64,000 nt of DNA from Archilochus colubris (GCA_023079485.1 CM041085.1:32907121-32971120); one strand, 5' to 3'. Positions 50,406-63,600 are shown, numbered from the stretch's first letter. Made by a program: numbers and translations. Notes: generated by a model not told the origin, from the sequence alone.

Positions 50406-53400
50406 GAAGTAATCTAAGTACTAAGATGAAGTATTCTAAATCGACCACTTCAAGCTTTTTTTGGTAAACTATAACAACAGTTGCTGTTTCTTGCGAAAAA
50501 CACATTAAAAAACGTATTATCAAATTCCACATACTTAATAAACTCCTCCCCAAATATTGCCAAAAAACCCCATTCAAACAGCTTTTGTCAACCAATTAAT
50601 TAGAACAGCTGCTGGTTTTAACACCAGGACAAAAAAGCCACAAGAATCTAAAGTTTTACAATTACAGACAAGAGTTTTCTGCGCCTGATAAAAGAACAAG
50701 AGGATAATAATCAGCAAACATAGCCTCCAAAGAGCTCATTTTTGTACCTGTGACAAGTGGCAGGACAAATAAAACCTAGCTGTTCACAGCAATATACATC
50801 TGCCACAACAACAAAACACTCAACCCCCAGTCCTTATGAGGCAGAATGTTCAATTTACACCATATTCCTCTTCCTCACTTATTTATGCTTAGAACAAGAG
50901 AATATTGAAGTTGCCCTCTGCTTTTTCCTCAGTTAATGCATTGCCTCTCTGTACACTCACGAGATGTCCTTGGCAACTAATGATTTACCTCACCTGTTCC
51001 AAGAGCAAGCTGATTGTAATAAATTACTCTGGCTTTCAACACTTCTTCTCCACCCATATGGCCCCTAGTACACACTCATCATTTATCTACAAGGTTTTCA
51101 GAAACAAGTGGTGCTGGTGAAGCAAATGCTCTCACAGTAAACTAACATTTCTACTAAATTAAAAGAGGCAAGTTTTTGAATGATTAATAAATGTTCGTGC
51201 TAGGCTTCAGTACTGAATGTGTCCTAAAACTGATAGGTCATATGTGTCTACACTTCCAGCTTAGCCTCTAAAATTTCATCTTTTAAAATTATTTTTAGGC
51301 CAATCATTGAAAGTGTCTACTATGTATTATTTCCCATACAAGGCACAGTGGTTTCACATACAAGAAACAGAGGAAGGGATGGCTGTGGTGCAATTTAGTG
51401 ACTACATCCAGAGTAATTAAAGAATTGGCCCAAAAGCAACTAACGCAGTGTTTCTATTTTCATAAAGGCCCCATAATTCTACCGAGTGACAGTCTTATTT
51501 ACCAAACACATACCCTAAAATTTACAGTATTTGTTTTAATGAATACTCTTCATCCTGCTACCACTGTTTTATTTTGAAAAGACACACAGGATAAAATGTA
51601 ACAGATTCAATTCCGCAGTGAGTCCGCATAAGTTCGGTACATTGAATCAGGGATGAATCCTGCCCCTCCAGTTTCGTGAGCAGCCAAGTGAAAAACCTCA
51701 ACCTTATACTCTGCTAGCCACACAGGCAGAATTTGTCTCCATCTCTGCAGAAGGAAAAAGCACAAATCCCTCAGGCAGCCCAGGAAGGTCAGTGTGCACT
51801 CACACATGGTCACAGCAGTCACTGGCATCAGGAAACAGAGTGTGCCCAGACACCTGAAATGGTGGTGAACATGGCAGACTCCACTGCTAGCAGTGCCCTG
51901 ACTGCCATATGCAGGTACCTAACAGTGCAACCTATACAGAATTTATAATGTGAAATTTTGTTAAAAGCTTTGGTTACTAGGTTATATTAAACTGCAGAAA
52001 GAAGTTACACTCCAGTCTCATACGCAGCCACTGTAACATAATTCAGACTTGGGGTGAAGTTCGTGTAAATCTTTATAAGAAAAGGCTCTACCTCCTAGCA
52101 GACATAAAGATCTCCTTTACATACAAAGACTAAGTCCACTAGCAACTTCAAGAAATTGGGTCTCATTACTTCTGAAGTTAATAAATAGTCAGTTAATCCC
52201 TACATATGGTAGTTTAGGCCAGGTACTTCAAACATCCCTTTCTGAGTCCATAGGCTTGCCCAGCAGTCACTCCTCCAAACAATGATGCTTTAGCAAATTA
52301 TGCTAATTAATTGAACTCATTAGGCAGCTTCAGCTAATGCATGTAAATGCAGCTGATTTCAGAATATTTTATCTTAAAAGGCTAACGTAATTTACCATGA
52401 CTGAAGGCAACCACTCACTTTTATATTAAGTGTTAACAAACACCTGCAGTGAGCTGTTTTGCACAGGAAACTGTTGCTGTCTTATACTGCCAGTGAGAAA
52501 TGCTCAAGGGACTCAGGGTACTTGAGAAGAAGCAGCTCAGCTCCAGGACAGTAAACTTGCACATCTGCCCACTGTATGTACCTTGCTGCCCAGAAAATTC
52601 CCAGCAGAAGTTCACAGTTGACACTATAGTCTAAAATGTGACATTACTGCTACTGTCTAGCTAGCTTTAATCCAAAGAAGTCTGCTTTTCCCTTTCTGCA
52701 GTCAGAGGTTGTTCTAGTTAGACAGCCATGGCTCTATTTCAGCTCACAGACCACAAATGCCTTATTTAAGCATCATAGGCTAAATGACCAATATGGAGTT
52801 AATAGGATATAATACACTTTTGACTTACATATTCAATCTCTTTTGGAGTAGAATTTTATAAAAGCTTTAGTGTTAACAATGTATTAACATGTCTTTGATT
52901 TTGCTATTATAAAGATTAGCTGTCCCTTGAAGGTCAAAAAAAAAAAAAAAAGGCCTCAAATATAATTTCTATTGCTAGGCTGAACTTCAAGTAATAGATT
53001 CATTTGAAGTCTGACCACTTTACATTTTGGTAAGCCATTCACAAGAGCAAAATATACCTCTTCCTTATCTTTCTCCATAAAAGCACTCCTTAGGAAGACA
53101 TTAAAAAAAGAATATCAATACCAGGGCAGAGTATAAGGCTAGAGAAAATGCAGGTGACAGAAGGAACATCCAAACTGAAAAGCTGACCCACATTCACTTT
53201 GAGTAATTACTAGAAGGATGAAAAAACAACAGCCTTTAAAACTAGAACTTGAGACCATAGATTTTTGTAGAAAAAAGATACTGAGACCTTAGCAAGAAAG
53301 AATGTAACATAATATTTAGGATTAAATGAAACTAAGAGCAGCAGCATACTGGCAGTCTATCCCCGTTTTCATTGCTGTTTATCTTATTTCCTTGTTATTA

Positions 53401-55633
53401 AGGAAGTGTCTCCTTTCCCTCCCTGGAACTGTAGTGACATGTGACAAAGTAATTAAGAGAAGGAGCATCATGATCAGCTGCCTTTGACCTGTTACCAGAC
53501 ACAGTCAATCCACAGTTCATGACTCCAGCAGATGTTTGTGCTTTACAGACTTATTGGGAACTTGAGGACTTTGTTTTCCAATGTAATACAGGAAGGACAG
53601 AAAAAGTGAGTCTAAACAGAGAAACCACTGAATTATTAACAGCAAGTATTAACCCATCCAGCACACAATCCACTATCCAAATCAAAGAAGAATAAACTCT
53701 GCCCTTCGGTTTTATTTCTGAAAATCCAGTGCTATTTTGAAACAGGCAGGCTTGAACTCTCTTGACAAATGGCAGAAAAGCTAGTTTGAGCAAAGGACTC
53801 TGTCAGCCCTGTTTGCTACTCATCCATCACTCCCTACGCCTTCCCGTTAATACTTGGCTGAATAATCCTGCTCACAAAACACAAATCTACAGCACACATG
53901 ATGAAGGGTCAGATACTTTAAGGAGGCAGAGGCAAATCCTGACTCTGAAGAAGTGTTTATGAATTCCCTCCAGCCCTCCTGTCTCCTCCCTGCCTCTTAC
54001 CCCATCTCCTGATTTATGGCACTCATATGCATGACCACAGATTTGTGCACATCATGGGACTAATCCCAGTCTAATACTTCTCACACAAAGTTTTTGTGCG
54101 AGTGCTCATATAAAAGAAGATAGCATGGATTTAAAATAAAACTGCCTAAAAAGGCTTTTTTAAAAAAAGACAAAACGACAACAAAACAAACACAAATGGT
54201 GTGAACTAGATGCACAATGAGGGTCTAATTCAGATTAGACTCTATTTTCACTGTGTTAGCTGAAATATAGTAGTTAAAACTTGATGTGACAAAAGGCATC
54301 TTTAGCCACACAAGTACGCAGTCTCACTGAGCAGCTGTAAGGGCTTGCAGGATATATGGCTCCTGAGCAAACTCTTCCTCATCCTAACAGGGAATACCTG
54401 GCCTTCAGATGCTGAAGTTCTGGCTACACAACAGAAACCCATCTGGGCTTCATAGTTTTATATAAGAGACTGGCTGCAGAAATTGGAGCCAGATACCCGC
54501 TAGGGATTTTCAGGTTCTCCACTGAGGAAGAAGATGTGAAGAAGAAATGAACAGATGAGGATTTACAGATCAGAGAGATTCTGCTGGAAGCCTGGGCCAG
54601 GTTCCATCAGAAATCAAAAGTTTGCTCAACTCATGAAAGGTTTCAGAATTTTAATTTAAAAATGTCCAACTATCTCAAGACCTGAATACATCCTGTTGCA
54701 AAAACCAAACTTTACTGTCAAGGATTTGGGTTCCATCTCTCCTGCTTGTACTGACAAATGTTTAAGTCCCTAACCATGATAAAATAAACATAAAATCTTG
54801 TTATTCTAATTTTATGGTGTGCCTCATCTCACTCTACCATAATCACCTAAACAAGGTGCTAAGGTGTAAAGAATCTGCCAGCATGTAAACCCTAGAAAGG
54901 GATAAGAACTGAGGAGAAGAGGTAAGGTAAGGAGAATTCCCAGAAGTGACCACTGAAGATATTTTGCAAATACTATGATGAATAAAACTGTTAATGCAAG
55001 ACAGTGATTGAAACTTCAGTCAGCTATGAATTCCACATAAAAACCCACAAGTGAAAATAAAGGACTTAGGTTTATTCTAGTAACACTGTTGGTCAAAATT
55101 AATTGGGACACTCCTTCTATGAGAGCTTATAGAAACAAATTAGTCATACAACAGTTCAGAAACTTCTCTAGTTTTGAATTTTCCAGTCAGCATTTCTAAT
55201 AAACAGCTAAATAATCAGTAACTCCACCAGTATGTTTTACATCGTGACTTGACTGCTAATGTACCTGATCACTATCTTAGTTAAAATCCAGGTTTAATAA
55301 GAAGGGCATAGTGCTGCTTATGCTAATGCTTGAGAAGAAACACGATATTGTTTAAATAGTGTTAACTCTTATGGTTCCCACATGCAAAGTCCTATTCAGA
55401 AATAACACTTCTTAAAGGTGGTAATCTGTTCGCCATAAGGTTTGATGCATGAAGCCATCAGAAAAGAAGAAACATTCAGGAAAGGAAGAAAATGAACAGG
55501 AAGGAGACATGCTAGCAAAACTCATCTATATTACTACCTTATTCCAAAGGAAATTATAAATAATTTGTGGGTGAAGTGGGTTTTCCTTCTTTCTATATGG
55601 TATTAAGTGCTCACAATTTCTTTATTGTGAGGA

Positions 55634-55669
55634 CTACCTTTACAATTAGGTATTAGCTACCTTTACAAT
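55634..55669. repeat. Short direct repeat, period 23
   Basis: CTACCTTTACAAT occurs at 55634-55646 and at 55657-55669, identical. Confidence 0.88.
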
Positions 55670-57316
55670 AATTCATATGTAGCTAGGTATGTATTTAGGG
55701 TATAGGGAGAGGTGAAGAAAAAAAGAACTTTACATTACTTACTAGACAGAAGCAAGTCTGTCATCTAATTTCAAAATTTGTGGACCTTAACAGAAACTAA
55801 GAGGAATAAAAAAAAAAAATATATATACACAACTCAGTTGTAATCCGGCTTTTTTATTTACTTGTAGTTAATTTCCAGCAACAAAAGAATATACAAAGAA
55901 CTACATATGCTTTCTTTGAAGTACATGATTATAATTAATATAGTGTGTTTTGAATTTACTATTATCTATTAAAGAATAAATAATTTTACAGCTTTCTAAC
56001 ATGTAGCTGTTAAGCTCTAAATCACTGACCATAACTAATAAGCAGTGTAATAGCATGAGTATATTAAGTAAAACCACAGACTGCAATTTTTTTTGATTGT
56101 AAATCATCATTTTTAATGCGAAGGCAACAGCAAATCTCTGTAATTACTAGGTGCATTTGGAATCACTTTTATGATTACTGCTCTATTCCCATTAAAAATC
56201 CAAAACAGTGAACTGCACAACGCATAAAACTAGAATTATGATACACTACAAGCTATAATTGAAATCCATAAATTTCCTTACTGGTGTTCAAAGTTGTTTT
56301 GTTGCCAAGAATTGCAGCCCCGCAGAACAGACTTTTAAGAACATTTACTTTATCTACCAGAGTGGTAGTGGTGGGGACAGTTGTAGTTGCTTTGGGGTAT
56401 TAACAAAACAATAAATAAAAAATACTAAAGAACAGATTTGGCACTCCCACTTATTTATGTAGTACATGTGGCTAGCAAAATCACGGTGTGTTTTTTTTTT
56501 AAATCTGCTCTAAGTGGTATAAATAAAAAATTAAAAGGCCAGCAGTCAAATACATGTAGTTTGGACCTGTAACTAAAAAATACAAGACCCAGCTTTCAAT
56601 GCCTGGTGTGACTTATCACCTACAGCAGTGCTCAAGAACATTCCACAGAGTAGTAAAACACTGTACTTTTTTTTTTTTTTTTTTAATAAGTGCCACTACT
56701 TGGGCAATCTGCTGCATTTCTTTAGTAATAACAGTTAAAAAAAATTGGCTTCTAGAAGCGTTTTCTAGGAAGGCTGGAAAGAAAATCAGAAAAATTAAAC
56801 ACCTCATAACAGGAAAAGGCTTTAGTCTTTCTAGATCTCTGTTAGTTAGACATGTAGTGGAATATAAAAATAAAAAAAAACACCTGGTATAAACTCGAAT
56901 TCAAAAACAGGGATAATAAAAACTTAGATGGAAAGGGAAAGGGAATTCAGGATGTTCCTGGATTTCAATAGCCCAGTTTACAAAAAGAGACTGGGAGAGC
57001 TTTCCTCATTTCAACTATCAAAACAAAGACATAGAAGAGGTATGACCTCTCTATCCTCCTGCAGGTGAATCTTGGGAATTCCTTGAGTGGGAACAATTGC
57101 CTGGGTGCTGCCAATCTCTGTGTGCAAGTACACAGTGGAGACTATGCATGGGTGGAAGATCACTTTGTTGTTCTCTTTTTTCATGAAAACAAGCCTACTT
57201 AAATGGAAAGTCCTTGCTACTTTCTACTTTTTAAAAATATATATCATTATTTTTAAAAAAGGGAATAACAAGTCATGAAGAAATGTGGGTTAAGAATCAA
57301 AAGACAATTCAGACTT

Positions 57317-57352
57317 TTTGTTTGTTTGGTTGGTTGGGTTTTTTTGAGGATT
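57317..57352. repeat. T/G-rich low-complexity tract
   Basis: TTTTTGTTTGTTTGG then TTGGTTGGGTTTTTTTG; short T/G tract. Confidence 0.75.
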
Positions 57353-57433
57353 TTGAAGTGCATCTATAGGAATGAAGGATAGGAATCAGCTTCCTACCAT
57401 ATCAATGTCATTTTCTGCTTCCACTGGCCTTAT

Positions 57434-57539
57434 TCTGCTGCCTACGAGTCTCAGGTCTTGGATCTACAGGAAGCCCTAAGTTAGCAATATCATAACATTA
57501 AAAAATTAGTAACAGCCATATGGGGTTAAAAGACTCAAA
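57434..57539 (+). repeat. 106-bp copy of a CR1-derived segment also found at 60376-60481
   Basis: By ungapped hand alignment this segment matches 60376-60481 at 96 of 106 positions, starting TCTGCTGCCTACGAGTCTC and ending GGGGTTAAAAGACTCAAA. The downstream partner lies inside an old CR1 ORF2 remnant. The flanks on both sides do not match for more than a few bases. It is either a second fragment of the same CR1 subfamily or, more likely given the high identity and equal orientation, a short local duplication made after the CR1 insertion had begun to decay. Confidence 0.8.
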
Positions 57540-58624
57540 CAGTCATGGCTTAAAAAGCATTCTGTAATCTAAAAGTCCCTCTTCACTGCTTTATAACTCT
57601 CCCCAAATTATTTCCTAATTTTCTCAAAGCTCCAAGCAAGGAGCAACCATGCAAAAGCTGTATATCAAACTGTTTGTTTTCAGAAACAGTGTGCTGAAAG
57701 CTGGTAACATCAGCATTAGTTAAGAATGTTTTCAGCTTTAAAAAAAAAAAAAAAAATGCTGAAATTGCCAAACTTTGGATATTTAGATGGATGCGTGGTT
57801 TAGTAATAAAGAATAATCTCCAGTATGCTGTACCCTGCCCCCTTCACATTAAGATCAGCACTTGTGAATCAAAACTTAGTTGATACATTAGAATGATAAT
57901 GCAGACAACACTTCAAGACACTAAATGGGTTCCCACTGCATTAATCAGAAGATCTGATGATTATGCAAGTAGGGACTAAGATACACAGCACCCAAGAGAA
58001 GCAGACATGGAGATACAGATGCTGCTTTTCCGGATCTTCCCCCCTCCATTACTCAGGTTTAAGGAAACCTGAGAGTCACTTGGCTCTGGTTTTCTCTTGC
58101 CTTTGCTCTTAAGCTCTCCAGGGCTTTTCCATGAATTTGATTCCTTTCAGCAGCACATCCCTCCCCATGGCCACATTACAAAAAGCTAAGTTTCAGGATG
58201 CTGTGCATATGACTGAGCACTTGTTTTAAGGTCAGGAAACAATTTCTTCTTGTTAGGGCAAATGCTTAAGTCATGACTGTCAACTGCTCTTGCTTCTGCC
58301 TTTTTTCAGCATGACAGCAGGTAGATCCTTATACCATACGGATGTCATATCATGCAATTACTAGAAGAGCCCTTCTTCGTAGTAATGATATCCAAAATTT
58401 CATTACTGGGCCACTGTTGAGAGAGGAAAAGATTTACAATCATCCCATTGTGACTTTCCTGTATAAGGGACAGGTTAGGTATGTTTAAACGGTGATGGAG
58501 GTCATAGGGTTTAGAAACATGACTGAGGAATTCCTGGCAAAACAACAGCAGAATGAGCAATTGGGAAAGGAGAAGGCAGCTTTTCACAGCACGGAATGAA
58601 GGAAAGCTGTGGTCTAAGTCTGTT
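57540..58624. other. Unique non-coding DNA
   Basis: It contains a 17-base A run (57740-57756). I see no gene. Minus frames of 62 and 97 codons have no recognisable domain. Confidence 0.55.
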
Positions 58625-58704
58625 CCTTTGTCAGCCATTCAGTTACTCATACTTCTACAGAAAGCGTTCTGTAGAAGTATGAGTAACTGAATGGCTGACA
58701 AAGG
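58625..58704. repeat. Perfect 80-bp palindrome (38-bp arms, 4-base loop)
   Basis: The arm 58625-58662 (CCTTTGTCAGCCATTCAGTT and on to CTACAGAA) is followed by the loop AGCG (58663-58666) and an exact reverse complement at 58667-58704, with no mismatch in 38 bases. Pairing stops abruptly at both outer ends. There are no flanking direct repeats and the arms do not resemble a known transposon end. It could fold into a long hairpin in DNA or RNA. Confidence 0.97.
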
Positions 58705-59814
58705 TACTCTGGGGCCTTCATCCCTGACATGCTGGATGAACCACAGTAAACTAATAAACTGGTTTCTGGTTTTGTTTGGTTGGCTTTTAGTCTGTCCTCT
58801 CTAAACAACAACAACAAAAAAAACCTCAACCATAAATAAACTGCAGGATACCTATCTGCCTATTGTCAGACCTACAAAAAGTATGTGAAACTTTTTAAAG
58901 TCTTAATGTGAGAGGAAGAATGTAGAATAGCAGAAACCCGTTGGATACAGCAAATCCACCAAGTTATCCAGAGAGTTATTCTTGAAAGCACATAGTAAAA
59001 TCCCAAAGGCTTGCAATTAGAACCCACATTAGTCCTACCCCTAGCAACCCTGAACTGGGTCAGCATGCCTGCAGGCAGACACAGAACAGACATATTAGTT
59101 TTCATATGACATGCCCAGTAGGAAAAGTGTTTCCTACAGTTTATACTTTTGAGTCAGACCAACAAAGAATAAACATACATCCAAGGGTTAAGAAATTGAA
59201 TTATGAATCATGTGTGATCCAGGCATGTTATTTTCTTCAGCTGCATCCTGAACAACAGAATGGATGCTGCACAGCATTCAGTAGACATTAGGCCATACCT
59301 TTGGAAGTGGCCAAAATGGACACAGCATTCCTCAGGAGAAGATTTATGTGAATGTGTTGAGTCTTTCCTTTGCAGATCCTGCCTTTTCACATGTACATTG
59401 GTGTAGTGCCTAGGGATTAAACCTCCCCAGGTGCAAAGTGCTGAAACACAGCTCAGAGTTCTCCTTGGTTCTCTCTACCCACTAGAAAACTATCAGAAGC
59501 TGAAATGCAGAGATCACATAGGATCAGGTGCCTGACAGGTATCATACACTTAGTGACAAACTAGATTAGGTTTCTGATCACAACTAGACTGGTAGTACAG
59601 GGGAGAAAACTGGACTGCATGCAAGATGTGTACTGAAATCAAGCCAACCTCTCCCAAAACTGGTGGTGTAAGTGACCAAGAGCAGTTATTTTTTCTGGTA
59701 AGGCAAGATAGCAGGAGGATAAAACAAAGCTGTGTTTATTGGAACAAGATTATTATGCTGTATATGGAAAACTTTATTGATCCTCCCACATAAAAATGCT
59801 CTTGGTTTCATAAA
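58705..59814. other. Unique non-coding DNA
   Basis: I see a short A/C-rich patch (58805-58824) and otherwise ordinary sequence. No gene, RNA or transposon is recognisable. Confidence 0.55.
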
Positions 59815-60690
59815 TCGAAAAGTGACAAAATGTTTAACAGTCAACATAGACTTGTCAAGAACTAATTATGTTAAATCTGCTTAATATCTCCATACCAGAC
59901 AACAAACCTCTCAACATAAAGGAAATAAGTAGATGCCAAAACCCTTGGCTTTATTTCATTTTTTGACACTGTTTCACAAGACAGTTGTATTAGCAAACTC
60001 AGGAAGCACGGCCCAAATGAAAATAATGAATGACTACAAAGCATGAGGAAAACTGTATTTACAAACTATCTATGCCAAAGTTTGAAGATGCATCAAGAGA
60101 AGGTTTGCAGAGGCCCCTCCTCAGTACAGCAATAGTCATTACTTTTAGTACTGATTTGGGTATGAAATTGAGAATGTTTTTTTTTATATCATCAGGTTGC
60201 ATTCAACTGGCTGCAGCATTACTGCACAGGAGGTCAGGATCAGACTTCAAAATGGCCTTAAACTGGAGAGAGAGCCTGGTAAATACAGGGATATTACTCA
60301 TCAGGGACAACGGCAAGAAAGGGAACCTAGCTGTGAATCATTACATAGACCAGTAATGGGAAACAAATGGCTCACTCTGCTGCCTATGAGTCTCAGGTCT
60401 TGGATCTACAGGAGGCCCAAAGTTAGAAATATCATAACATTACAAAATGGGAAACAGCCATATGGGGGTAAAAGAATCAAATTATAAACTGCAAAGGCAG
60501 ATTAAATTATGTTCTGCCCAACACCAGCAAGGTCCCCACTGGGATACTATGTCCAGACCCCTTCAGACCAATAAGGGAGAGAGTACAGAAGGGATCAACT
60601 TCAAAGGATGAGAACTGGTCAGTACAGACCAAGAGAAAGTATAACTTACAAGAAGGATAAATGAACTGTCTTCTTTATTTTAGCAGAGAT
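59815..60690 (+). mobile_element. Old CR1 LINE with decayed ORF2
   Basis: The plus strand follows the CR1 ORF2 order. AACATAGACTTGTCAAGAACTA occupies the place of the 'GFVKNKS' stretch of the reverse transcriptase. Near 59969-60019 a frame reads FDTVSQDSCISKLRKHG, matching the conserved 'FDTVPH..L..KL...G' block. Near 60230 comes RIRLQNGLKLE ('RIQNDLDKLE'), near 60450 LQNGKQPYG ('YKMGN..LG'), and near 60535 CCACTGGGATACTATGTCCAG ('RPHLEYCVQ'). These blocks lie in different frames with stops between them, so the protein is dead. The part between about 60050 and 60200, where the YADD catalytic box belongs, is too decayed to place. Both borders are approximate and no 3' tail is visible. The divergence suggests insertion long before the 6.7-kb copy. 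Confidence 0.8.
60376..60481 (+). repeat. Downstream partner of the 106-bp duplicated segment
   Basis: This part of the old CR1 matches 57434-57539 at 96 of 106 positions without gaps. It sits in CR1 order between the LQNDLDKLE-like and RPHLEYC-like blocks, so it is the likelier source of the pair. Confidence 0.8.
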
Positions 60691-63600
60691 GTTTCAGTAA
60701 GACTTTGTAGTACCCTCAGGTAGCTATAGCTTGATGCCAGAAGACAAGAAAAAGAGCTCTCTTCTCCTTTCCCCTTGGCAGACATGGCAAGATTTAACAA
60801 GCCAAAATTGCTGCATGGAAAATTTAGGTAAAATAATAAGGGAAAATAAAATAACCTGATGTCAAAGACAGCCTAGGATTATGAAAACATTAACAGCCAA
60901 ATTAAGACTGCCAGTAATGCAGGCTTGGAAGTCAGAAAACTACTTGTTAATCAGTAGATTCAAAATCAAGCTCAAGCTTGAGGAAGACACTTGCCACTAT
61001 TACCTCTATTCAGAGGTATGAGACAAGTATTTCAATCACAAAAATTACTAAGGGTTTGTATGACCATTAGCCATACAGCAGAAGGACATCTAACTCACAA
61101 TGTGGATCTGATGTCACATAAACAGAATTATTTTTACAGATTGAGACATATCCCCTTAGTCAAACCATAGATATAGATAAAGGGAACAAAGGGAAAGCTG
61201 CTGAATAAATTTCACAGATTTTTCTGCTCTTTAGAGATATGCAATTACTTCAGTCCCATACAGCACTAACACTTATTCATGCACTGGAAAAGAACCTTGC
61301 ATAAAACTGCAGGAGACTTTTCTAAACATATTCTTCAGCTGCAAGCTGTCTAAACAACATCCAGAGCTGCGATTTAAACATGAACCTATGAGGAAAAAAA
61401 AAAAATATTTTTCTCTTCCAACTTTCTCTTGGATTTCCAAATACTGTCAGTCTTTTGAATACAAGTTTTTAGTATTTTTACACACAGCTTTGAAAATACA
61501 GAAAGAAAATACCTTTGGAGTGTTATTCACATACCCTTCTAGACCTTTTTTTCCTTTCAGGAAAATGGCCTACATGGGCACAAGCAAGGGACTAACATGT
61601 CTAAAAAACACATGCATTTATCAGGAAAGGGAAGAGAAACCAGAAGTTCTGAAGAAAAAGTGAGGGAGCAGATGGGCAGACAGCCAGAAGCTCCTCTGAA
61701 CACATCACTTCAATTTAAAGAAAGTACAGGAAATTAGTTACAGTGTCTGCCAAATTTCCACTTTCAGGACTGACAGGACACATAAGTCAAGCAATCTACC
61801 CATCTCCAAAGAAATCCCATCATTTCACCAAAGTCAAAGTGACCTCCTCCTTCAGCATACAACTCCAAAACAATGTAATAGAAACTTGTGACCTAAAACC
61901 TTTTTTCTCAACCTGGCTGCTCTTGGTATTTCTTTACTACATCTTATACCAAGTTTAGCTCCTCCTAGGAAGTTTAAGCCCAGAAAGGCACCAATAATTA
62001 ACATGCAAGATTATTCTTCTTAGACTAAATATATTTTTGAAAGGGCTATACAACACCAGTAAATAAGTATAGGCACAATTATAAACTTTTTCCACTTTCT
62101 GCCTTCTAAGTATTTTTTATGTTCCAAAACAGCATCTCATTCTTACTGATTACATTTTCTATTCCCTTACTTCTAACTGAAAAATGGAAAACCATCCAGG
62201 TGAGGAGAGACAGAGGGACAGAAACTAACAGCAAAAAAAGAGGAAAAGAGGTACAGATCAATTTAATAGTATGTGGATAGAAACATTAAGTAGGAGGGAG
62301 GGGTGCCCCTAATCTCTGTAACTCCATCCAAAGAGAAAGGACTCTTCCAGTTCATGAAAACAGCAGCTAATAAAAATATGTTTTGTAAGATTTGTTTAAA
62401 AAAAGATTTGTTATATCAAAGCAAGTTTTCAAACAGAAACCATAAGGGTTATACTTTTAGATTTAGTCCTTTGAAAGCAGAATTGTAGGTCCTTGGCAAA
62501 AATCTCAGCCTGTTCAAGAAAATTAATAGCAAAATTTCCCCTGGCTTTCATTATGGGAGTAAAAGGGTCAGAACCTACCTACTTGACCAAGTCTATTGTA
62601 AATATGCTTTTATTTTTGAAAATCCTACTATAGAAAAGATAACTGGTAACACTTGCTGAATGAACTGCATAAGTTTCCTCTTGTATCAAAGCCATTTACC
62701 TACAAACATCCATGTTCCAGTTACATTTAGTGTGTAACTTAACTTTGAAGCAATGAGCAAGTGGGCTGTAGGAAAGCACAAAGAGACAAAAATTAAGTGC
62801 TTGCAGTCTGTTTAGAAAGCATTACAAAATCCCTAAAAATAAAACCCAAATATTCATGCCCCTAAAATAAAACAAAAATATTGCTCTGTTAGAATGTTAT
62901 TTCTTGACTGTATGAGATACATAACCATTCATAGATATTTACTATTCAGGTAACTATGTGCAAGAGTCTACAGAAAAGTCTGGTAGGCTTTTTCTGTAAA
63001 TGAAACACTTTGCAAGACAAACTCATATAAAGAGGGATAGGTCAAAAGCAATGCCATTTAGAATGGATTTATCTTTTGTCAGCAGAAACCACAGATATAA
63101 AGCAGCTGGGGGGGGGTGGGACAGATGGACACTAAAAGAAAGGAGCAGAAAATAAAAGTAAGCTTGTACTCCTACAGAGCCAAGATAAACTCTGGGAGGG
63201 ACTGTCGAAAGCAGCAAGGTGTTCATGAAAATACCTGAATCATTCTGTAAGTCATAACCTCAGATGCTACCTCTAGAAGTTCGTAACATAAAAACAATGC
63301 TGCCACTTCAGTCAAAAATAGCACAGCTTGAAAATTTAAAATTAGACACTAATGAACTGAAAACTATCAAGTACCTGAAGTGTATATTCATACTGCACAA
63401 AATATCAGGAAAAAAAACCACCAACAACAAAAAGTATCAAGTTAGAATGGGCTAAGTAAAAGGATGAATATGTTTTTGTCTAGTTGTATAGCAAATTCAA
63501 ATTAGATACTTTTCCATGGTAAACAGGACAAGAGAGACGAGGAAAAGAAAATGAAAATAAGCTCTTGAAATTCCTTCACTATCTTTACCTTGAATTTAAT

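Larger units (their letters stand above)
50406..57433. other. Unique AT-rich non-coding DNA with a POU/homeodomain-site block
   Basis: No gene is supported. The block 52265-52400 holds GCTAATTAATT, an ATGTAAAT octamer-like site and CAGCTG E-boxes close together. Others are a 16-base A run (52936-52951), a 13-bp direct repeat CTACCTTTACAAT (55634-55646 and 55657-55669), an A/AT-rich patch at 55808-55825 and an 18-base T run (56667-56684). Confidence 0.55.
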
